Assembly: GCA_900320245.1 (NCBI GenBank)
Contig: ONRP01000013.1
Location: forward strand, 1-57,905
Length of the DNA stretch: 57,905 nucleotides
Direction: 5' to 3'
DNA from: an uncultured Prevotellaceae bacterium
Lineage (GTDB): Bacteria; Bacteroidota; Bacteroidia; Bacteroidales; Muribaculaceae
Shown here: positions 6,982-14,423 of the stretch, piece by piece
Numbering within the stretch: position 1 is the first letter of the stretch
Layout of the letters: every line of letters starts with the position of its first letter
Position numbers and translations under genes: made by a program
The notes under the pieces: generated by a model
What the model was told of the DNA's origin: nothing
The model's database searches: none
The model's input: only the letters and a program-made list of their open reading frames with translations

Positions 6982-9543
6982 TTATTTGTTGTTCTGCAGC
7001 ATTTCGTCGATTGAGACGAACGAATAGCCGCGGCGCTTGAGTTCCTTGATGAGGGCGGGCAGGCGGTCGTAGAATTTTTCTGTACGTCGCTCGTCGGTGC
7101 CGAAGTGTATCATCAACAGGTGGCCGTTGAGCGTCTTTTCCCGCTCACAGCGCATGATGCGGTCCCACAGCCAGCGGTTGTCGCGGTAGGGGTTGCTGCC
7201 GGTGATGCCGGGGTAGGTGTAGTCGTTGCTGCTGGCGGTGCCGGGCGAGAAGTTGACGAGTTGCACGCCCATCTCGCGTGCCCATGCGGATATGGTGGCA
7301 TTGTGCCACTCGTAGGGCGGAATCATGTAGGGTGCCTGTTGCGGCGTGATGCCGAATTGGGCGAGTTTGGCATAGCCCTTGACAAGGTCGTCGCGGAATA
7401 CCTGCTTGCTGACCAGCAGTGAGTCACGCTTCTCCCAGTCGCAGTAAAGCAGGTGACCGTAACTGTGGCTGCCCACGTAGTGGCCGTCGGCAATGAGCCG
7501 TTGCACCACGTCGGGATACATGTCAAAGAAGCGCCCCGTGAAGAAGAAGGCCCCCTTGATGCCGTTTTTCTTGAGTGTCGTGATGATGCGGTCGGCGCCG
7601 TCGGCCCGGTCGTCGGCGGTGAAGACGAGGCAGATCTGCTTCTTGGTAGCATCGCCGCGCACGATGGCGCCCTCGTCCCACAGGAAGTCGCCGCTGGTGC
7701 CGTGGCCCTCGGTCTCGTAGAACGAGAAGGGGAACGTAAGCGCCGCGGTGCCGTCCATAGTGGGCTCGTTGGTGCTGTAGTCGTGGGTGTTGTCGTGATA
7801 TACCACGTCGCCGGGCTGGAACAGGTCGTAGGTGTTGCCCTCGATGTTGAGCATGTCATCGGCCAGGTTCACGCCCTTGAGGCTGTTGAAGATGGTGGCA
7901 TAGACGGGACCGTCGACCAGTCCGCCCGTGGGCATCCCGACGCGTTCCATCACATAGTTGCTGTGGGGCGCATGGGGATAGGTGCCGCCGCGGGGCAGTT
8001 CCACAATCATGCTCGTGCCCCAGGGGTTGCAGCCCAGCAGCCAGTCGCGCAAGGCCGCTTCCATCTCCATGAACTGGCGGTCGCCCGTCATCTGGCGGTA
8101 GAGGATGCACTGGGTGAGCATCGCCGTGGTCAGGTTGTTGCTGCACCAGATTCCGGGCACGCCCCACATGAAGGGGTTGCCCGTCTGCTCGGCACGCTGT
8201 TGCACACGCTCGATGCCCGCACGGATGTTGCGGACAAACTCGGCCTGCAGCCGTCGGTTGCCATCGGCTTGCTGGGCCACGCGGATGTGTCCCATGTTCA
8301 TGAAAGGGTACCACTGGTAGTGGCGTGCGCTGTCGGCGCCCATCCACGGCGTGACGGGTTCACGGCGGCCGTATTCCACCGCCTGGGCGAGATAACTGCT
8401 GTCGCCCGTCATGCGGTAGAGTTCCACGGCCCCCAGTTCCATATCGTCGACCCAGTTGTCCTCCTCGTAGATGTAGGGCGAGACGACGCTTACCGTCTGG
8501 GCATTGCCGGGCTTGTCGACGCCCACCTGATAGGCATCGGCGGCCTTGGCGCGGATGCGGGCGGCGAACTCAGGGTAGTAAGGCTCCAGGACCTCGGCCC
8601 CCAGGGCGAAGTCGCTGGCGAACTTGCCTGCCGTGCTGGCGGCGCCCATCGTGGCGTTCATGAACTTGCCGCGCTGCTGCGGCTTGCCGTCGATGTAGTA
8701 GACGGGCCGCCCGTTGTTGGGTCCCCAGCCATAGTCGGCAGGGTCGTCCTTGGGCAGTTTCATGCCGATATGGTCGCGGTCGTCGGCAATCTGGTTGTAT
8801 AATTCGCCTTTTGACGGGTTCATCTTGTCGAGCCAGGTGAGACCCCAGTAGATTTCGTCGATGATGTCGGGGATGCCGTTGGCGCCCTCGAGGCCGTTAG
8901 CCTGATAGTGGTCGCCGAAGGCCGACGGGCACTGCTGCCAGGCCAGCATCATCTGGTAGATGGCATTGGCGCTTGTGGTGGTGTATTGCAGCAGGTCGGC
9001 CGCATCGTGCCAGCCGCCCGTGACGTCGATGCGCTGTCCCTCCTTGTCGGGGTGGTAGCGCACATAGGCGTCCTTGGTGTGGCAACTGTCGCGCTGGAAC
9101 GGGTTGTAGCCGCAGCGCTGCTGCCGCATGTAGTTCAGCACAAAGTCGGCTGTGCCGTCCCACACCCGGTCGTTGATGGGGAACACCGGCGACTCAATGC
9201 CGCAAGCCACGATTCGGAAGGCCCCCTCGCCGTGGAATCCGCTGAAGTCCAGGCGGCAAGTCGCCGCCATCTGTCCCCAGGATCCCATATCGCGGGTCGC
9301 GGTCGAGCGGTAGACGGTCTCTTGGGTGTAGGCATCCACCAGCACGAATTCAGTGACTTGCACCTTGTCCTGGCTCATGAGGACAGCCACCTTGGTGGCG
9401 TCGGGCAGGTATCCCAACTGGTTGACGCGTATCCACCCTGCGGCATGCAGGTGCTGCAGGCCGGCCAGCAACAAGGCAGCAGCCAGGGCTGCCAGCAGCC
9501 GGCGGTTGATGGATATCGGTTGTTTTTGTGTCTTGAACGTCAT
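6982..9543 (-). CDS. Secreted GH9 glycoside hydrolase fused to a CE4/NodB polysaccharide deacetylase
   Basis: Two-enzyme secreted protein of 853 aa, expected to act on a beta-linked glycan outside the cytoplasm. An N-terminal signal peptide (to about residue 35) is followed by an Ig-like CelD_N domain (about 37-122), then a GH9 (alpha/alpha)6 domain (about 130-612). The GH9 domain has the catalytic Asp motif GGWHDAAD (Asp180/183) and the acid Glu593 in NEPTMDG. The NodB domain (about 635-848) has FTADD (Asp644/645), GSHSYGH (His693/697), PPYEW and LLMIHFG (His813), so its metal-site residues appear intact. Motif 1 has Ala for the usual Phe, and motif 3 has Ile for the usual Arg. GH9 members include cellulases and exo-glucosaminidases; the fused deacetylase favours an acetylated amino-sugar or acetylated glucan substrate, which is inference. 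Confidence 0.88.
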   Translation of the reverse strand: MTFKTQKQPISINRRLLAALAAALLLAGLQHLHAAGWIRVNQLGYLPDATKVAVLMSQDKVQVTEFVLVDAYTQETVYRSTATRDMGSWGQMAATCRLDFSGFHGEGAFRIVACGIESPVFPINDRVWDGTADFVLNYMRQQRCGYNPFQRDSCHTKDAYVRYHPDKEGQRIDVTGGWHDAADLLQYTTTSANAIYQMMLAWQQCPSAFGDHYQANGLEGANGIPDIIDEIYWGLTWLDKMNPSKGELYNQIADDRDHIGMKLPKDDPADYGWGPNNGRPVYYIDGKPQQRGKFMNATMGAASTAGKFASDFALGAEVLEPYYPEFAARIRAKAADAYQVGVDKPGNAQTVSVVSPYIYEEDNWVDDMELGAVELYRMTGDSSYLAQAVEYGRREPVTPWMGADSARHYQWYPFMNMGHIRVAQQADGNRRLQAEFVRNIRAGIERVQQRAEQTGNPFMWGVPGIWCSNNLTTAMLTQCILYRQMTGDRQFMEMEAALRDWLLGCNPWGTSMIVELPRGGTYPHAPHSNYVMERVGMPTGGLVDGPVYATIFNSLKGVNLADDMLNIEGNTYDLFQPGDVVYHDNTHDYSTNEPTMDGTAALTFPFSFYETEGHGTSGDFLWDEGAIVRGDATKKQICLVFTADDRADGADRIITTLKKNGIKGAFFFTGRFFDMYPDVVQRLIADGHYVGSHSYGHLLYCDWEKRDSLLVSKQVFRDDLVKGYAKLAQFGITPQQAPYMIPPYEWHNATISAWAREMGVQLVNFSPGTASSNDYTYPGITGSNPYRDNRWLWDRIMRCEREKTLNGHLLMIHFGTDERRTEKFYDRLPALIKELKRRGYSFVSIDEMLQNNK

Positions 9544-9581
9544 TGTCGTGATTGTTTTCGCAAGGTTCTAATCTATAGTGA

Positions 9582-9589
9582 CAAAGATA
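9582..9589 (-). promoter_or_regulatory. Possible -7 box for GH9-CE4 gene
   Basis: TATCTTTG on the minus strand, 38 bp before the start at 9543. No clear TTTG is found at the expected -33 position, so only half the promoter is recognisable. Confidence 0.4.
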
Positions 9590-9672
9590 GTAAAAAAACC
9601 GTTTCGCTACATCGTTGATTGATAGGATGTGGTGAAATATGGAAATATTTCTATATTTTTTGTTGATAACTA

Positions 9673-9703
9673 TTGCAAAGTCGGATAATTGTGTCTACCT
9701 TTG
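9673..9703 (+). promoter_or_regulatory. Bacteroidetes-type promoter for dockerin protein at 9850
   Basis: TTG (9673-9675), 20 bp, TACCTTTG (9696-9703). It would give a leader of about 140 nt. The leader holds a 7-bp stem CTGGTGC (9725-9731) / GCACCAG (9748-9754) of unknown role. Nothing else is recognised in the gap 9544-9849. Confidence 0.6.
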
Positions 9704-9849
9704 TCGCAGTTTGAAGCGATATGTCTGGTGCTTTATGGGCTTTTATCGCACCAGTCGCGTTATGATGGATGCCATGCACGTGAAGCACGCGCTTGGTGTC
9801 TTTAGTATACGCTGCATTAAATGAGGAATAGTGTTTAACCTGAGAAAAA

Positions 9850-11145
9850 ATGAAAAAATTAACCTGTTTACTGAGCACTCTGTTGCTGGCTCTGGTTTGT
9901 ATGGCTCAATACACCGGACCAGGTTTTTATCGTGTACACAACGTGAACACGGACAGTTACATCTGCATCAAGGGAACCCACTTTGAGAAAACCACGGGTC
10001 CCGATGCCTTCTGGCCTTGTGCCCTGATGCAAAAGGATTCGGCCCAGGTCAATGACCCCGGCTCGATCATCTACATCCCCGACACCATCCAGGTGGGCCT
10101 GTACAGCCAGGGTGTGGACACCTACACGCTGACCCATCTGCTGCTTGACGTGCATCCCGCCCCCGTGATGCAGAACGGCTTGCCGACCTATGTGGCCTAC
10201 ACCGAGTATGAGCCCGATCCCATCGGCAATCCGGGCAAGATGTTCCCGTGCTACTTCCGCGACAAGGGCTTCGGCATGACCGCCGGCAGCAGCCCCCGAC
10301 GTGCCGAGTCGCACTGGTGGATTGAGCCGGTGAACGAGGGTTCGATGGATACTTCCTACTTTGCCGTGAAGCCCGCGAGTGACCTGATGGTGGATGCTGA
10401 TGGTTACTACTGGACCTCGCTGTGCTGCGACTTCCCCGTGCTGATTCCTGTCGAGGGCGGCGTCGAGGGAGCGTATACCGTCACCCAGGTGAACGGCGAT
10501 GAAGAGGGACAGTACATAGCCGTACCCGAGAAGGTCTATGACCGCGGCGAAATCGTGCCCGCTGCCACTCCCGTGCTGCTGCGCTGCACCTCGCCCTATA
10601 TGAGCGAGAACAAACTGTTGCCCGTGGGCGACATCGCCAACCACCGCGACATGCCCATCGCCAGCGACCTGTTGATGGGTAACTACTTCAGCGTCTTCCA
10701 GAACCATTGCTCAGCGACCGACATCACCGCAATGACCGACTATATCCCCGAACAGGCCACCCTGGCAACAGGCCATGACCTGGCTCTGGGTATCGACGAG
10801 CAGGGACGCTTGGGATTCTTTGCCCAGGAGGAAGGCTCCTATATGGTCGCCAACACGGCATGGCTCAACACTGCCGGCTTGGAATTGCCCGAGGACGTGA
10901 CGGCTGTGCTGCTGGGCGAAGTGAAAGTGGACGATGTCGAAGAAGTTGTCCAGGGCGACATCGATGGCGATGGATTCGTCAATATTGACGACGTGACGAT
11001 GATGATCGACTACTTGCTGGGTAGAGAGCCCAACGACGAGGAAAAATCTGACGATGTCAACTTCAAGCGCTTCGACGTGAACAACGATGATGCGGTCAAT
11101 ATCGATGACCTGACCATGCTCATCGACATCGTGCTCGGAAAATAA
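9850..11145 (+). CDS. Secreted protein with C-terminal dockerin-like module
   Basis: Exported protein of 431 aa, function not recognised. The signal peptide (MKKLTCLLSTLLLALVCMAQ) has no clear lipobox. The body begins with YTGPGFYRVHNVNTDSYICIKG, which resembles the ricin/fascin-like or RICIN-type openings seen in Bacteroidales surface proteins, but I cannot assign a family. Residues about 375-431 form a dockerin-like pair of calcium-binding repeats: GDIDGDGFVNIDDVTMMIDYLLG and DVNNDDAVNIDDLTMLIDIVLG. In Bacteroidales such modules usually have no known cohesin partner. A leader of about 140 nt precedes the gene. Confidence 0.8.
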   Translation: MKKLTCLLSTLLLALVCMAQYTGPGFYRVHNVNTDSYICIKGTHFEKTTGPDAFWPCALMQKDSAQVNDPGSIIYIPDTIQVGLYSQGVDTYTLTHLLLDVHPAPVMQNGLPTYVAYTEYEPDPIGNPGKMFPCYFRDKGFGMTAGSSPRRAESHWWIEPVNEGSMDTSYFAVKPASDLMVDADGYYWTSLCCDFPVLIPVEGGVEGAYTVTQVNGDEEGQYIAVPEKVYDRGEIVPAATPVLLRCTSPYMSENKLLPVGDIANHRDMPIASDLLMGNYFSVFQNHCSATDITAMTDYIPEQATLATGHDLALGIDEQGRLGFFAQEEGSYMVANTAWLNTAGLELPEDVTAVLLGEVKVDDVEEVVQGDIDGDGFVNIDDVTMMIDYLLGREPNDEEKSDDVNFKRFDVNNDDAVNIDDLTMLIDIVLGK

Positions 11146-11173
11146 CAACTCAGTAACAGGTATACTGATAGCA

Positions 11174-11209
11174 ATGCCCCCGCGGTTCCCGATTGAACTG
11201 CGGGGGCAT
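11174..11209. terminator. Convergent hairpin between dockerin gene and chrA
   Basis: Arms 11174-11188 and 11195-11209 pair over 15 positions with one mismatch (ATGCCCCCGC / GCGGGGGCAT plus GTTC / GAAC). It sits between two convergent genes and probably ends both transcripts, although the T-tracts are weak. Confidence 0.6.
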
Positions 11210-11240
11210 CGTGTGTCTTGCGGCCACGCATGCGCTTGCG

Positions 11241-11783
11241 TCAGAATACCAGCAGGCCGGTGATGCCGGCGAGGATGATGACCAGGATGGGGTGGACGCG
11301 CGTGAAGTAGACGATACAGAACGACGCGGCACAGATGGCGATGGTGATCAGGCGCTCGCTCACCTCATAGCCGAAATTCTCGCTGTTCATCAGCAGCAGG
11401 GCGGCCGATGCGATAAGTCCGACAACAACCGGGCGCAGTCCCATAAAGGCACCCTTGATGAACGGGCTCTGGCGATGGCGCTCGATGTAGTGGGCGGCAA
11501 TCAGGGTGAGGATGAACGGCGGCAGCACGACGGTGAGGGTGGTCACCAGCGAGCCGAGCACGCTGCCCGTGACGACATAGCCGATGTAGGTGGCGCTGTT
11601 GATGCCGATAGGGCCAGGCGTCATCTGCGAGATGGCGACGATGTCGGTGAACATCTGGCTGGAAATCCATCCCGAGTCCACCACCTCGCGCTGGATGAGC
11701 GAGAGCATCGCGTAACCCCCGCCAAAGCCGAACAGGCCGATTTTCAGGTAGGCCCAGATGAGTTTCAGGTATTCGTTAAGCAT
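11241..11783 (-). CDS. chrA: Chromate transporter family protein, half-size (second of pair)
   Basis: Integral membrane protein of 180 aa with one ChrA domain. Short-chain CHR proteins work as pairs of half-size subunits that together match one full-length ChrA. The family motif GLFGFGGGYAMLSLIQREVV is near the N-terminus, followed by MTPGPIGINSATYIGY and several hydrophobic helices. Its start overlaps the end of the preceding chrA by 8 bp (11776-11783), so the two are translationally coupled. The substrate in vivo is uncertain: chromate efflux is the family role, but gut anaerobes may use it for another anion. Confidence 0.88.
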   Translation of the reverse strand: MLNEYLKLIWAYLKIGLFGFGGGYAMLSLIQREVVDSGWISSQMFTDIVAISQMTPGPIGINSATYIGYVVTGSVLGSLVTTLTVVLPPFILTLIAAHYIERHRQSPFIKGAFMGLRPVVVGLIASAALLLMNSENFGYEVSERLITIAICAASFCIVYFTRVHPILVIILAGITGLLVF

Positions 11784-12363
11784 CGTTGGGCTCCTTTCCG
11801 CTCTTTCCGTTCAACAACGTGTGCATATAATAGATGTATCCCCCGATGGCCCCCAGCACGATATAGACGATGGGGTTGGAGATGTAAGGAATCTTGCTGT
11901 AGATGAGCAGGGCCACGGCCACGGGGATGATGACGGTCTTCCAGTTGATGCCGGCACTGCGGGCCGTGGTGAGAACCGGTGCGATGATAAGGGCGACCAC
12001 AGCGGGGCGGATACCCTTGAAGATGCGTGCTACCACGGCATTGTTCTTGATAGTGTCGGGGGTGAGGAAGATGGCGATGGCCAGAATCATCAGGAACGAC
12101 GGCAGGATGGTGCCGATGGCGGCGCAGATGCTCCCCTTGAGCCCCCGCAGCCTGTCACCGATGACCACGCTGATGTTCACCGCCAGGATGCCCGGCATGG
12201 ACTGGGCCACGGCAAGCAGGTCCAGGAACTCGGCCTCCTCGATCCACTTGTGCTTCTCGACGATTTCGCGCTGGATGATGCTGATCATCGCCCAGCCGCC
12301 GCCAAAGGTGAAGGCACCGATTTTGGCAAAGGTGAGAAACAGTTGCAGGTACAGGTTGTTCAT
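11776..12363 (-). CDS. chrA: Chromate transporter family protein, half-size (first of pair)
   Basis: Integral membrane protein of 195 aa, partner of the next chrA. It carries the family motif GAFTFGGGWAMISIIQREIV and AQSMPGILAVNISVVIG, where the sister has MTPGPIGINSATYIGY. The sequences differ enough that this is an old duplication rather than a recent split of one gene. It starts 22 bp after the DUF4296 stop, so the pair may be read from the ileS-lspA transcript. Confidence 0.88.
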   Translation of the reverse strand: MNNLYLQLFLTFAKIGAFTFGGGWAMISIIQREIVEKHKWIEEAEFLDLLAVAQSMPGILAVNISVVIGDRLRGLKGSICAAIGTILPSFLMILAIAIFLTPDTIKNNAVVARIFKGIRPAVVALIIAPVLTTARSAGINWKTVIIPVAVALLIYSKIPYISNPIVYIVLGAIGGYIYYMHTLLNGKSGKEPNDA

Positions 12364-12385
12364 GGGGCGGGCTGGGGAAGAGGGC

Positions 12386-13282
12386 TTACTTGCCGGGCTG
12401 GCGTTCCAGCAGGCGCTGCGCTCTGATAAAGCCGTAGTTACTCTTGTTCAGGTGGGTGCGGATGAGCATCAGGCTGTCGACGTAGGCCGCCTGGCCGCGC
12501 TTCATGTCGTAACCCACGTAGCCATACACGCGTCGCACCTGTCGGGCCGTGTCGCTCTGCACGTCGATGATGACCCAGCCGTCGCTGTTGGTGCTGCGGG
12601 TAATCTGGGAGGTGCCGCCGTCGGTGTAATCCACGTTCAGGCTCACCTTGAAGTCATTGCCTCCTCTCACGAGTTTGTAGGCCAGTTGGTAGCGGTCGCC
12701 GGGCTGCTTGGCGGCATCGGGCTGCACGTCAAAGGTGAGGAAACCGCGTTGGGCGCCCTGGGTGAGCGTGTAGTGGCGGCGTCCTTGCCACAGGTCGGTG
12801 CTGTCGCTATTGGCGTCGCTGGTGATTTTGCCGTAATTCTTTGTCCGCGAATTTTTGGCGTCACCGGGAGTAATCTGGTGGGTGGGGGCACCGTCGACAC
12901 CGCGGGGACCTTCGGTCAGGTCACCGGGCATGGAATTGCCGCCGGACTTGATTTTCTCGTAGCGCTTGTTGAGTTTAAGGATTGCCTTGTCGTAGGCCTT
13001 GGTGTAGTCCTCCATGTTGTGGGCATACCACACCAGCGAGGAGTCGTAATCCTGTTGGGTGATGCCGTGTTTCTTGAACACCGACTGCTTCATGACCATC
13101 TTGGCCGAGTCGGTGGGGAAGTCCTCGTGATGGTGGTCGATGTAGGCCTCGGCGAGTTGCATATCCACAATCAGGTCGGCCATATCGTCGACGCTCAACA
13201 CGCCGCCTGGCGTCTTGTCACAGGCCAGCAGCGACAGGGCCACGGCCAGCAGCAGCGTTATGTGGAGCGATATACGGCGCAT
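12386..13282 (-). CDS. DUF4296 lipoprotein, extended
   Basis: Predicted lipoprotein of 298 aa, function unknown. The signal peptide ends in a lipobox (LSLLAC, Cys21). The DUF4296 region (about 25-115) has LSVDDMADLIVDMQLAEAYI and a conserved YDSSLVWYAHNMEDYTKAYDKA. This family is conserved next to lspA in Bacteroidetes, as here (29 bp from lspA). The C-terminal half (about 150-298) is rich in aromatic and charged beta-strand-like sequence and is longer than in a minimal DUF4296 protein. Its neighbour processes lipoproteins, which suits an envelope role, but that is inference. Confidence 0.82.
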   Translation of the reverse strand: MRRISLHITLLLAVALSLLACDKTPGGVLSVDDMADLIVDMQLAEAYIDHHHEDFPTDSAKMVMKQSVFKKHGITQQDYDSSLVWYAHNMEDYTKAYDKAILKLNKRYEKIKSGGNSMPGDLTEGPRGVDGAPTHQITPGDAKNSRTKNYGKITSDANSDSTDLWQGRRHYTLTQGAQRGFLTFDVQPDAAKQPGDRYQLAYKLVRGGNDFKVSLNVDYTDGGTSQITRSTNSDGWVIIDVQSDTARQVRRVYGYVGYDMKRGQAAYVDSLMLIRTHLNKSNYGFIRAQRLLERQPGK

Positions 13283-13311
13283 CTTTTCTTAGTGGTGGGG
13301 ATTCAACTGGG

Positions 13312-13983
13312 TCACTCTTGCGGTGTCTCGTCGGTCTCAGGCTTGTCGGCAGTCTTGGCCTCGTTGTCGTCGCCTGTCTTGCCGTCGGCCAGATAGCGTG
13401 CATAGAACAGGATGAGCAGAATGACACTCACGCTGAGGGCAGCATCGGCGACATTGAATACGGGCTGGAAGAAAACGAAGTGGTCTCCGCCGATCCAGGG
13501 CATCCACTGCGGCCAGTTCCACTCACACAGGGGGAAGTAAAACATGTCCACGACGCGTCCGTTGAACAGCGTGCCGTAGCCGCCGTCGGGCGGGAACATC
13601 TGTGCCACTTGGGGCGGTGCGGGCGCGTTGAATATCAGGCCGTAGGCGATGCAGTCGATGACGTTGCCCAGCGCTCCTGCGGTAATCAGCGCGATGCACA
13701 CGACATAACCCCTGGGAATGTCGCTGCGGTTGCGCAGACGCCACAGGTAGTAGATAAAGGCAATCGAGGCAACGATACGGAACAGGGTGAGCAGCAGTTT
13801 GCTGCCCAGTTCCATACCGAAGGCCATGCCGTTGTTCTCGACGAACAATAGCCTGAACCATGATGTCACCTGCACCTCCTCATGAATGTAGAAGTGGGTC
13901 TTGACCCAAATCTTCACGGCTTGGTCGATGACAATAACCAGCGCAATGATGAGCGCTGCAAGTTTGCCGTTGGAGATTTTCAT
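13312..13983 (-). CDS. lspA: Lipoprotein signal peptidase (signal peptidase II)
   Basis: Inner-membrane aspartyl protease that cleaves prolipoprotein signal peptides after lipid addition. The 223-aa protein has four hydrophobic helices, the N-terminal DQAVKIWVK motif, VENNGMAFG, and the two catalytic Asp motifs GALGNVIDCI and FNVADAAL. The stretch between the two Asp motifs is long, with a Pro/Trp-rich loop (APAPPQVAQMFPPDGG, CEWNWPQWMPW) that is usual for Bacteroidetes LspA but absent from the shorter E. coli enzyme. The C-terminal tail is charged. It sits 18 bp after the DksA-like gene. Confidence 0.96.
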   Translation of the reverse strand: MKISNGKLAALIIALVIVIDQAVKIWVKTHFYIHEEVQVTSWFRLLFVENNGMAFGMELGSKLLLTLFRIVASIAFIYYLWRLRNRSDIPRGYVVCIALITAGALGNVIDCIAYGLIFNAPAPPQVAQMFPPDGGYGTLFNGRVVDMFYFPLCEWNWPQWMPWIGGDHFVFFQPVFNVADAALSVSVILLILFYARYLADGKTGDDNEAKTADKPETDETPQE

Positions 13984-14001
13984 CTGAAGGACTCTCTGGC
14001 G

Positions 14002-14388
14002 TCAGGATTTCTTCTTGTTGCGCGCTTCAATCTCCTTGCCCTCGATGGACAGGGTGGCGTGAGGCACGGCGTGCAGGCGCTCCTTGGGGATGAGTTTGCC
14101 CGTGATGCGGCACACGCCGTAGGTCTTGTTCTCGATGCGCACCAGCGCAGCCTGCAACTTGCGGATGAAGTCCAGTTGGCGCTCAGCCTGCTGGCTCGAT
14201 ACCTCCTTCTGCAGCGTCGAGGCACCCTCCTCCATCATCTTGAAGGTGGGATTGGACTCGTCCACCATGATGGTGTCCTTCAAGCGTTTGTAGTTCTCTT
14301 GTGCCTGATCGATTTTGGCAAGGATAAGTTCCTTGAACTCTTGCAGTTCCTCGTCGCTGTATCTTGTCTTTTCTTGTTTGTTGGCCAT
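14002..14388 (-). CDS. TraR/DksA-family protein
   Basis: Small cytoplasmic protein of 128 aa of the DksA/TraR type, which bind the RNA polymerase secondary channel. The start is MANKQEKTRYSDEELQEF at 14388, not an upstream in-frame codon at 14427. An N-terminal coiled-coil (about 10-85) precedes YGVCRITGKLIPKERLHAVPHA. The zinc-finger region keeps only one of the four usual cysteines, so the finger is probably metal-free. The gene order ileS / dksA-like / lspA is conserved in Bacteroidetes. It lies 35 bp after ileS. Confidence 0.9.
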   Translation of the reverse strand: MANKQEKTRYSDEELQEFKELILAKIDQAQENYKRLKDTIMVDESNPTFKMMEEGASTLQKEVSSQQAERQLDFIRKLQAALVRIENKTYGVCRITGKLIPKERLHAVPHATLSIEGKEIEARNKKKS

Positions 14389-14423
14389 TATGATAAGTTT
14401 TAGGTTGATATTGTCATAATAAG

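Noticed and set aside
9639-9824. 61-codon plus-strand frame in the gap before the dockerin protein at 9850
   Set aside because: It starts upstream of the promoter at 9673-9703 and runs through it, has no family similarity, and its composition is that of random AT-rich sequence.
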